In this document: positions 1-6,668 of the stretch, piece by piece | How the letters are laid out: each line of letters opens with the position of its first letter | How positions within the stretch are numbered: the stretch's first letter is position 1 | Position numbers and translations under genes: made by a program | From: Halovenus carboxidivorans | GTDB lineage: Archaea > Halobacteriota > Halobacteria > Halobacteriales > Haloarculaceae | Assembly: GCF_009831575.1 (NCBI RefSeq) | Contig: NZ_WUUT01000004.1 | Coordinates: 40,138 to 104,137 of the forward strand | Reading direction: 5' to 3' | Length of the DNA stretch: 64,000 nt | The notes under the pieces: generated by a model | What the model was told of the DNA's origin: nothing | The model's database searches: none | What the model saw: the letters and a program-made list of their open reading frames with translations, nothing else

Positions 1-497
1 GCCGTTTCGAGCACTTCGAGTTGCCGGCCGGTCAACCGTCCGCGGTTGACGAACACCCTGTCCTCCGGCGTCCCCTCCAGCGGCGGTTGTAACAGTCGCT
101 GCACGTCCACCGGCGGATACCGGTCTCGAAGCTCCCCGACGACAGTCTGCAGGGTATCGAAATCACCCGCGTGAAAGACGAGCGTCAGGCTCCCCTCCTC
201 TGCGATATACCGGTGGACAGGGCAGCCGTGGCGACCGAGACACTCGCAGGGACAACACTCCTCGCCGTCGTGGGTGGTCCGATAGATCGTCTCGGTGCCG
301 TACGAGAAGATCGGTTCGACCCCGGCCGGCGGTTCGATCTCGCTCGGGGCCAGAAACTCGGTCACGCTGTCGGTCCCCTCGAAGCCGACCGAGGTCGACA
401 CCTGATCGATCTGCGTGTCGACCTGTCCGGCCGTCGCCGCGATTGGACAGTCGCCAGGATCTGCGAATGCGATCGTCGCGCGGATACCGGAGGCCAT
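1..497 (-). CDS. bat-type HTH-10 transcriptional regulator (partial, C-terminus off the window)
   Basis: The frame is open from the window edge to an ATG at 497 and gives about 165 residues. It begins MASGIRATIAFADPGDCPIA, the typical start of haloarchaeal bacterio-opsin-activator-like regulators. The visible end reads RLTGRQLEVLETA, the opening of the HTH-10 DNA-binding domain. The middle holds a Cys/His cluster (GEECCPCECLGRHGCPVH) that might bind metal. Its target is unknown. The C-terminal rest of the recognition domain lies outside the window, so I cannot say whether the gene is intact. It is divergent from nothing visible and is followed on the same strand by nothing in this window. Confidence 0.8.
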   Translation of the reverse strand, partial: MASGIRATIAFADPGDCPIAATAGQVDTQIDQVSTSVGFEGTDSVTEFLAPSEIEPPAGVEPIFSYGTETIYRTTHDGEECCPCECLGRHGCPVHRYIAEEGSLTLVFHAGDFDTLQTVVGELRDRYPPVDVQRLLQPPLEGTPEDRVFVNRGRLTGRQLEVLET

Positions 498-558
498 CTA
501 TTGGTTCGGGATTCGCCCCCGCCGGGCTTGAACGTATTGCTCCGAGAACGACTCGCGA

Positions 559-1158
559 TCAGGCGTGCGCCGGATCGGTCCCCTGGTGGGACGATCCGGT
601 ATCGAGCAGACCGAGTCGGCCAGCCAGTAGCCCGACTAACAGGCCCGCGAAGTGTGCGATCAGCGCGACCCCGGGGCTGGCTGTCGCGAGGGTCACGACC
701 GCGGCGATAGCGACGAAGACGAGGAGACTCGCCCAGGTCGGCAGGCGGACGATCCGGGCGAGCGAACTGGACAGCCGGTTGCCCGCGAGCAGATAGCCGA
801 GCAGCGCGAACACCGCGCCGCTGGCCCCGAGAACCCCGCCGGCACTGCTCACGAGAACCTGTGTGACGCCGGCGATGGAGCCGCTGGCGACGACGAACAG
901 GTGAAACCGTACCTTAGTTGTCGCGCGTGCGACCGGCCAGCCGAACACCACCAGCGCGACGGCGTTCGAGAGCAGATGTCCGGGTCCGTTGTGCGCGTAG
1001 ATGCTCGTCACGACCGTCCACGGGTTCTCCGAGACCGGCGCCGAGAGGACGAACAACTCGGCGACGATCCCGGCGAACGCGGTGACGATCTGGAGGAGGT
1101 AGACGAGGAAAAACACGAACAGCAGTTCGAGAACCGCCATCCCCGAGCCTCTCGCCAT
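559..1158 (-). CDS. Rhomboid-family intramembrane serine protease
   Basis: This 199-residue multi-pass membrane protein has the rhomboid landmarks: HLLSNA near residue 61, the catalytic serine in GASGAVF (Ser113), and the catalytic histidine in a late helix (IAHFAGLL, His169). Family knowledge says it would cut single-pass proteins inside the membrane; the substrate is unknown. About six hydrophobic segments are visible, the minimal rhomboid core with no extra domain. A TATA-like GTTATC (complement of 1180-1190) lies about 27 bases ahead of the ATG at 1158, which favours that leaderless start over the internal ATG at 1140. The C-terminal tail is short and polar. Confidence 0.88.
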   Translation of the reverse strand: MARGSGMAVLELLFVFFLVYLLQIVTAFAGIVAELFVLSAPVSENPWTVVTSIYAHNGPGHLLSNAVALVVFGWPVARATTKVRFHLFVVASGSIAGVTQVLVSSAGGVLGASGAVFALLGYLLAGNRLSSSLARIVRLPTWASLLVFVAIAAVVTLATASPGVALIAHFAGLLVGLLAGRLGLLDTGSSHQGTDPAHA

Positions 1159-1245
1159 ACTGTCACTGGGACTGTCTCTGTGATAACTCTGCTGCCCGCG
1201 AGCCGTGAGCGAAAAAGCTAATGCATCAACCGCAGAACACCTGGT

Positions 1246-1329
1246 ATGGACAGTGAACAGATCATCGCGCTGTTTCTCGTCGGGCTGATGGTGCTCTCGA
1301 TGCTGGCGTACAGCGCCACCCTCATCTGA
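1246..1329 (+). CDS. 27-residue single-span membrane protein
   Basis: A small ORF starts MDSEQIIALFLVGLMVLSML and ends AYSATLI, almost entirely one hydrophobic helix with a short acidic N-terminus. An AT-rich TATA-like stretch (about 1216-1224) sits about 26 bases upstream, consistent with a leaderless transcript. It lies between the divergent rhomboid gene and the DUF371 gene. I recall similar tiny membrane proteins in other haloarchaea, but I cannot assign a role. Its size is below most gene-finder cut-offs, so it is easily missed. Confidence 0.6.
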   Translation: MDSEQIIALFLVGLMVLSMLAYSATLI

Positions 1330-1384
1330 GCCCGCGCCGTGCGGATCGCAACATAGTTACTCGCCGTTCACGGAGGAGTGACCG

Positions 1385-1810
1385 ATGAGTGGGCTTCGCG
1401 AACGACTCCGGGCGGTCGGTCACGAGAACGTCAGTGCGGAACACACGAGCACGCTCGAACTGACCAGCGACGACTTTCTCACCCTGGCAGGCGACTGCAT
1501 CATCGGTATCGAGGCCGACCGGGTTCCCGCCGACTTCGACGAGGAGTTCGTCGCGGCCTGTCAGGACGCAGACGCGACGATCAGGATCGAACTCGAAGCG
1601 GCGGGACACACCGCCGTCGTGACCGCCCGCGGTGACCCGGATCTGAGCTTCGAGAGCGAGCGCAGCGCCGTCGTCAGGACCAGCGAGTACGTCGACGACG
1701 ACCGGACGATTGCGGTGGAGGCGACGGCCGCGGCGGCGGATCTCGACCGTGATCTGGTCGAGGCGCTCGCGGACGGGGCGGCCCTGACCGCGACACTCAC
1801 CGTGACGTGA
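1385..1810 (+). CDS. DUF371 family archaeal protein
   Basis: This 141-residue soluble protein opens with the pattern that defines DUF371: GHENVSAEHTSTLELT followed by a GDCIIGIEAD segment (residues about 12-47). The family is widespread in archaea and its biochemical function is not known to me. A good ribosome-binding site (GGAGGAGTGA, 1371-1380) lies just upstream of the ATG and supports this start. The gene ends four bases before the end of the convergent ABC permease gene. Confidence 0.85.
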   Translation: MSGLRERLRAVGHENVSAEHTSTLELTSDDFLTLAGDCIIGIEADRVPADFDEEFVAACQDADATIRIELEAAGHTAVVTARGDPDLSFESERSAVVRTSEYVDDDRTIAVEATAAAADLDRDLVEALADGAALTATLTVT

Positions 1811-1813
1811 CGG

Positions 1814-2908
1814 TCAGAGCGACTCCGGATCGAGGCCGTCGACGTACTGCCGGACCGCGGCGAATCCGATCACCGCGACGACGGCGAGTCCAGCGACGTG
1901 GCCGACGGTGAGCGTCGTCGGACTGTCGACGGCGAGCAAGGCGGCCGTCGAAGCCGGGTGTTCCGGCAGGACGGCAGCGGCGCCGAAAAGCAGTAGTACG
2001 AGCGTCGAGTACAGCAGTTGGGCTTTCTGTCGCGTCCCGGTTACCAGGCCCAAAAAGAGCCCGATGGCGACCGTCAGCGTCGCAACTGCGGTGACGAGCA
2101 ACAGCAACAGCCCCGCGTTCGCGATGGCGATTCCGTTGAGCCACAGCAGGGCGAGCCAGAGAATCGCCTGCAGCGGGGCGATCAGGATCATCCCGATGGC
2201 CTTGCCGTCGACGATCTCCGTCAGCGAGACGGGCGCGACCCGGAGCAGTTCCAGCGTCCCGCGCTCGATCTCCTCGGTCACGGAGTCGACGACGACCGAC
2301 CCGCTGATGAACGGCGGCAGGAACAACAGAAGCGGTAGCAGGATCGTGTACGTGAAGTTGAAATACTGCGTGAAGTCGTCGGTGTTCTCCTGTTCGTCCG
2401 GCATATCCACCGGCGAGAACTCCAGGCTCTCGGCCCGGAACCGCCGCTCCTGCCGCTCGAACTCCAGCAGTAGCTCCCGAACCCGGACGATAATCAGCGT
2501 CGTCTCCAGACTATCGGCCGGCACCTCCACGTCGACCGCGATACGGGTCCCCCGGTCGGTCTGTACTGTCCGGGTGTGTAACACCGCGTTGAGGTTGCGG
2601 TTGTCGAACTCGGACAGCGCCGCCGCTCGGCTCTCGTAGACCGTCGGATCGACGCCCTCCGTCTCCGCCGCGACCCGGGCCAGTTTCTCTCGCTCGTCGC
2701 CGGAGATCCCGACCGCGATCTCGCCTCCCTCGGCGGAGGGGTCGTACAGCGAGGTCAGACCGACGACCAGAAACGAGGAGAACGCCGCGATGAACAGCTG
2801 AATCGCAAGCGCCAGCACGATCGTCTTCTCGCGGCTCAGTGCCGTGATCTCCCGGCCGGCAATCGTGATCCTGCTGTCCGAGGTCAGTGCGCTGAGTTGG
2901 TTACGCAA
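1814..2908 (-). CDS. ABC-2 type transporter permease (NatB/CcmB-like)
   Basis: This 364-residue permease is the last gene of a three-gene export operon. It has one N-terminal membrane helix (about 30-55), a soluble outer region of about 140 residues, then about five helices from residue 185. The loop EEIERGTLELLRVAPVS is typical of ABC-2 exporters related to the sodium exporter NatAB. It would form the membrane channel with the neighbouring permease, powered by the ATPase at 4751-5656. Its start overlaps the end of the upstream permease by eight bases, so the two are translationally coupled. The exported substrate cannot be told from sequence. Confidence 0.85.
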   Translation of the reverse strand: MRNQLSALTSDSRITIAGREITALSREKTIVLALAIQLFIAAFSSFLVVGLTSLYDPSAEGGEIAVGISGDEREKLARVAAETEGVDPTVYESRAAALSEFDNRNLNAVLHTRTVQTDRGTRIAVDVEVPADSLETTLIIVRVRELLLEFERQERRFRAESLEFSPVDMPDEQENTDDFTQYFNFTYTILLPLLLFLPPFISGSVVVDSVTEEIERGTLELLRVAPVSLTEIVDGKAIGMILIAPLQAILWLALLWLNGIAIANAGLLLLLVTAVATLTVAIGLFLGLVTGTRQKAQLLYSTLVLLLFGAAAVLPEHPASTAALLAVDSPTTLTVGHVAGLAVVAVIGFAAVRQYVDGLDPESL

Positions 2909-4754
2909 CGACGTTCACCACCGTTAGGTTGTAGACGAGATGGACGACAATCGCGGCAGCCACCGCGGCGAGATACCGTCGCCGCTTGCCGAGGGCCCCG
3001 ACCGAGGAGATCGTCGCCGTGACGACGTGCAGCGCCAGCGGCGCGAACAGGAACAGCACCACGACCGGCCCCTCGGGGACGTTCCCGCCCTGCAGCGCCT
3101 GTCGGGCGAGATCTAACTCCGAGAGCCCGACTAACTGCCCGAGCAGGGCGATCTTCTCCCCGAGGAAGAAGCCGATCCCGCTCGCGATGCCGAGCACGAC
3201 CGCCACCCGCCTCGTCCGCTCGAAGGTGTTGTGGCTGTGCGCGGCGTAGATGTGCAGGCTCTTTGCGAACTCCTCGACGACCGCGACGACGATCAGGATG
3301 AGCACCTGTCCGATCTCCGGCGAGCCACGGGCAATCGGGAACACGAGCGCGATAGCCAGCAGTTGGCTCACGAAGACGAACGGGATCAGCACGATCGTCA
3401 TGATCCCGACGTGGTACGGCCGGGAGATCGGAACCGCCAGCGCGTCGAGGACCTTCCCCGTGATCGAGCGCTGGTCGAACAGATCTTCCTCGCGGTACAG
3501 CCCCGATCCGAGGCCGAAAAACAGTCCGGCCGTCAGAAACGGCGGCAGCGTCGAGAACGCCACCGCCGACAGCGAGAGGGCCTCGCCCTGCAACTCCCGA
3601 ACCACGAGGGTGAGCGGCGAGATGAGCGCAACCGGGCCGGAGTCGGTGAAAATTGCCGGCACGAACGCGTAACTCGTCAGGACGACCGTTATCGTGACCG
3701 TGATGAACGTCAGTTCCTTGAACGACCGTGCGAACATCGCGCCGAGGAAAGTCGCAGAGAGGAACAGCAGCACGATCGGCGTGATCGCGAACAGCGAAAT
3801 CGCCCCACCGAACCCGCCCTGGGCGATGTAGTACAGCGCCGCGGCGATCACTCCTTCGACGGCTATCGCCCCGGCGAAATACGGCAGCGTCTTTCCGCCG
3901 ATGATGTCGAGCCGCGAGACCGGTGAGACGAGCAGCAACTCCCCGCGTCGGTTGAGCCGTTCGGAGAGCATCGTCGAACCGTAGGCCTGGATCAGGAAGT
4001 TCAGCGGGATCACGAAGACGAAGGCGAGCACGAGCGACTGGAACGGGAACGGGGGGTTGATGTCGGCCGGCGAGCCGCTGATCTCGTCGTCTCCCAGCGG
4101 AGGCGTGGCGCTGCCGACCGCCGACCCGTCGCTCGTTCCGTCGCCGCCGTCGGTCCCGCCGGACGTTCCGCCGTCGGTGCCGTCGCCCGTCCCGCTGTCG
4201 GTGCCGTCTCCGTCGGAGCCGTCGCTGCCGTCGGTCGTTCCGCCGTCGGTGCCATCGCTTCCATCGGTCGTCTCACCGCCTGTCGAGGACCCGTTGTCCC
4301 GTCCGGGGGCGGACTGCTCGCGGAACTCCACGGTCACCTGAATCGGAAAGGCGGCCGTCTGGTTGGACTCCATCGCTAGCTGTTCGTTGTTGTACGCCTG
4401 GATGCTGTCCCGAAACTCCGAGAACGCCGCCGAACCCTTTCGAGTGTCTGCGATGCGGATGGCGCTGCCGTCGATCAGGAGTTCGATCTCGCCGTCTCTG
4501 AGTGCCTGCTCGCCCCCGTCGACGATTCTGAACTTGGGATCGTCGGCCGCGACGCCGTAGTACTGGCTGTCTTCGTCGACGCTCACGCGGTAGATGTCCT
4601 CTTCCAGCCCCGCCCCGCCGGAGGCGATCAGCGGCGAGACCGCTCCGAACAGGACGATCACGGCGACGGTGATCGCGACGGTTCGACGGTCGAGTCCGCC
4701 GGCGTTTTTCTGTACCTCCCAGCGGGCGATGCGGAGCAGTTTGCGCGGGTTCAC
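2901..4754 (-). CDS. ABC-2 permease fused to a PrsW/CPBP-like intramembrane protease domain
   Basis: The 617-residue protein has two parts. Residues 1-about 430 form an ABC-2 permease: helix 1 at about 28-48, an external loop with a Gly/Asp/Ser/Thr-rich low-complexity stretch at about 155-210, then five or more helices with RGELLLVSPVSR. Residues about 440-617 form a second bundle with an EEFAK motif (Glu494, Glu495, Lys498), a later His576 and a terminal HLVYN (His605, Asn609), the pattern of PrsW/CPBP-type membrane proteases. The start overlaps the ATPase stop as ATGA. I infer that the protease part processes something linked to export; this is unproven. Confidence 0.82.
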   Translation of the reverse strand: MNPRKLLRIARWEVQKNAGGLDRRTVAITVAVIVLFGAVSPLIASGGAGLEEDIYRVSVDEDSQYYGVAADDPKFRIVDGGEQALRDGEIELLIDGSAIRIADTRKGSAAFSEFRDSIQAYNNEQLAMESNQTAAFPIQVTVEFREQSAPGRDNGSSTGGETTDGSDGTDGGTTDGSDGSDGDGTDSGTGDGTDGGTSGGTDGGDGTSDGSAVGSATPPLGDDEISGSPADINPPFPFQSLVLAFVFVIPLNFLIQAYGSTMLSERLNRRGELLLVSPVSRLDIIGGKTLPYFAGAIAVEGVIAAALYYIAQGGFGGAISLFAITPIVLLFLSATFLGAMFARSFKELTFITVTITVVLTSYAFVPAIFTDSGPVALISPLTLVVRELQGEALSLSAVAFSTLPPFLTAGLFFGLGSGLYREEDLFDQRSITGKVLDALAVPISRPYHVGIMTIVLIPFVFVSQLLAIALVFPIARGSPEIGQVLILIVVAVVEEFAKSLHIYAAHSHNTFERTRRVAVVLGIASGIGFFLGEKIALLGQLVGLSELDLARQALQGGNVPEGPVVVLFLFAPLALHVVTATISSVGALGKRRRYLAAVAAAIVVHLVYNLTVVNVVA

Positions 4755-5656
4755 TGCGGCTCCTCCCCCTCGACGTACCGGCTCCCGCCCGTCCCGGATT
4801 CCGCGACGTTCAGGAACACCTCTTCGAGGCTGGATTCCTCGGTGCGGATGTCGATCACCTCCCCACCGGCCTCTGCCGCCGACGCGCGGATCTCCTCGAC
4901 GGCGTCCATGCTCTGGACGACGCTCCGGTACCGCCCGTTCTCCCGGACGCTGTCAGCCAGTTCGACGGTCGTGTATACGTGATATGTCGTCTCGCCGTAC
5001 TCCCGTTGGAGTTGGTCGAGATCACCGCGAGCGACGATCTGTCCCTCGTTCATGATCACGACCCGATCACAGATCGACTCGACGTGAAAGAGGTTGTGTG
5101 CGCTGAAAATGATCGTCTTGCCTTCCTCGGCGAGTCGTTCGGTGAACTCGATGATGTAGTTCGTCGTCAGGGGATCGAGCCCGCTGGCCGGTTCGTCGTA
5201 GATCAACACCTCGGGGTCGTTGATCAGCGAGCGCGCGATGGCGACTTTCCGTTTCATCCCCTTGGACATGTCACCGAGTTGGCGGTGCCGGTGCTCCAGC
5301 TGGAGGTCGTCGAGCGTGTCGTGAATCCGCCGTTCGGCCACGTCTCCGTCGACATCGTAGAGGTCCGCGAAAAAGGAGAGATACGAGATCGGCGTCATCT
5401 CCTCGTACAGCGGGGACTCCTCGGGGAGAAAGCCCAGGTGGTGTCGCATCCGCGTTTCGGCCACGTCGTAGCCTGCCACCTCTGCACTCCCACTCGTGGG
5501 ATCGAGTAGGCCGGCGAGCATCTTCAGCGTCGTCGTCTTGCCGGCCCCGTTCGGACCGATCACGCCGAACACCTCTCCGGAGTCGACGCTGAACGTGCTC
5601 CCCTCGACGGCGACGAACCCACCGTACTCCTTGCGAAGCTCCCGCGCCTCGATCAT
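4751..5656 (-). CDS. ABC transporter ATP-binding protein (NatA-type)
   Basis: This 301-residue ATPase powers the two permeases downstream in the same operon. It shows Walker A (GPNGAGKTTT, near residue 35), a Q-loop region around FLPEESPLYEE, an atypical signature MSKGMKRKVAIAR in place of LSGGQ (as in NatA-like exporters), and Walker B LIYDEPASGLDP. The C-terminal 80 residues are the usual extension of exporter ATPases. The operon order is ATPase, protease-fused permease, permease, with stop/start overlaps at both joints. A TATA-like AGATATAC lies about 33 bases upstream of the ATG. Confidence 0.9.
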   Translation of the reverse strand: MIEARELRKEYGGFVAVEGSTFSVDSGEVFGVIGPNGAGKTTTLKMLAGLLDPTSGSAEVAGYDVAETRMRHHLGFLPEESPLYEEMTPISYLSFFADLYDVDGDVAERRIHDTLDDLQLEHRHRQLGDMSKGMKRKVAIARSLINDPEVLIYDEPASGLDPLTTNYIIEFTERLAEEGKTIIFSAHNLFHVESICDRVVIMNEGQIVARGDLDQLQREYGETTYHVYTTVELADSVRENGRYRSVVQSMDAVEEIRASAAEAGGEVIDIRTEESSLEEVFLNVAESGTGGSRYVEGEEPQ

Positions 5657-5752
5657 CTACCCCCGCATTGTGAGTCGACTGTTGTATATCTGGCTCCCCG
5701 ATTATCGCTGACAATATCGTGGGCCGGATCACCAAGACCGAACTCGGTAATA

Positions 5753-5760
5753 ATATTTAA
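5753..5760 (+). promoter_or_regulatory. TATA box of the 74-residue membrane protein
   Basis: The sequence TATTTAAT lies about 29 bases before the ATG at 5786. This is the spacing expected for an archaeal TATA box feeding a leaderless transcript. The surrounding AATAATATTTAATTA is far more AT-rich than the rest of the region. Confidence 0.6.
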
Positions 5761-5785
5761 TTAGATGCCGGTCTGAAGACATAGT

Positions 5786-6010
5786 ATGACAGCACAGTTG
5801 AGTGAATACAGTTTCACGCGACACGACATCTCGCTGGCAGTGATCGGGGGGGTCCTGCTGGTCGGACTCGTGGTCGGGCTTTCGCCGGTCGCGGAGCTCT
5901 CACGGTCGCTGTTTGCCGCCAGCGTCCCCGCGACCGGTGGCATGGTGTACACGTTGTTCTACCGTCCCCCGAACAAACAGCCCGGCGGTCAGCCGCCGGG
6001 AGCGGAGTAA
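5786..6010 (+). CDS. Small two-helix membrane protein, function unknown
   Basis: The 74-residue product has a short polar N-terminus, a strong helix at about 18-37 (SLAVIGGVLLVGLVVGL), a weaker one at about 42-60 and a Pro/Gly-rich cytoplasm-like tail (PPNKQPGGQPP). I do not recognise a named family. It is divergent from the ABC operon, and its stop lies just before the end of the convergent DUF5811-like gene. A clear TATA box supports real transcription. Confidence 0.65.
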   Translation: MTAQLSEYSFTRHDISLAVIGGVLLVGLVVGLSPVAELSRSLFAASVPATGGMVYTLFYRPPNKQPGGQPPGAE

Positions 6011-6020
6011 CGAGACCCAG

Positions 6021-6368
6021 TTATCGCGCGACGGCCGAGCGTTCGCCTTTCTGTGCCTGCTTGACCTGGAGGGCGGCGCTGGCGGCCAGTCCGACGGCGA
6101 GGTCCTCCTGCTGGGTTTCGTCGATTGTCAGTTCGTCAGTGAGCGAGCAGTTCGCGCTGACGATGCCGCCGACCGGCGGCTGGACGGCGACGGTCGCCTG
6201 CGGACCGTTCGAGCCGTCGACGAGTTCGGAGCCGACGACGAACTCGCTCGGGAGCAGGTCACGCGTCCGGTCCGCGACGGTCGAAAGCTCCCGTCGGAGG
6301 TGTTTGCGCTGTTCGGCACTCAGCTCGATATCCGACGACTCCTCGCCAAACGGGGTGTTTCCATACAT
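6021..6368 (-). CDS. DUF5811-like haloarchaeal protein
   Basis: The soluble acidic protein of about 115 residues contains LSAEQRKHLRRELS, LLPSEFVVGSEL and a C-terminal LAVGLAASAALQVKQA helix. I recall this set from the conserved haloarchaeal family DUF5811, whose members begin MYGNTP; that is why I place the start at 6368. In-frame ATG 6380 is an alternative. A TATA element (TTTTATAT, complement of about 6399-6406) lies 30-35 bases upstream. The function is unknown. An open frame continues to 6422 but lacks family support there. Confidence 0.75.
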   Translation of the reverse strand: MYGNTPFGEESSDIELSAEQRKHLRRELSTVADRTRDLLPSEFVVGSELVDGSNGPQATVAVQPPVGGIVSANCSLTDELTIDETQQEDLAVGLAASAALQVKQAQKGERSAVAR

Positions 6369-6668
6369 GTAGTTCTTCATGCCATTGGAGACAGGTGGAT
6401 ATAAAACCGGCGGCCAGTACAAGTGCTGCGAATTGCACGACGACCGACAGGCTCTGTCCGGACTTGACCGGGCTCTCGACGAGGCCTTCTGTTCTCTGAA
6501 CCGACAATCTCCGGTGATCGGGACGCTGTGTCACGCAACTTGATCGCTCTAGTTAGACAACTTGAGATTACGAATAGATTTGACAAAAATACGGGTATAT
6601 ATCCGTCTGTCCGGTACGTATCCGAAATATCAAAACATTTGTCGGTTGTTTCCGTCATCAGACCCGTA
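6369..6668. other. Intergenic region with divergent promoters
   Basis: About 300 bases separate the DUF5811-like gene from the secreted phosphatase gene. The right half (6540-6660) is unusually AT-rich and holds two TATA-like elements on the plus strand: GTATATATCC near 6593 and GAAATATC near 6625. On the minus strand the DUF5811-like TATA box sits near 6400. I see no RNA gene or repeat here. Confidence 0.5.

Noticed and set aside
6540-6660. AT-rich patch considered as a replication origin or foreign DNA
   Set aside because: It is only about 120 bases, has no repeated origin boxes or cdc6 gene nearby, and is well explained as a promoter region.
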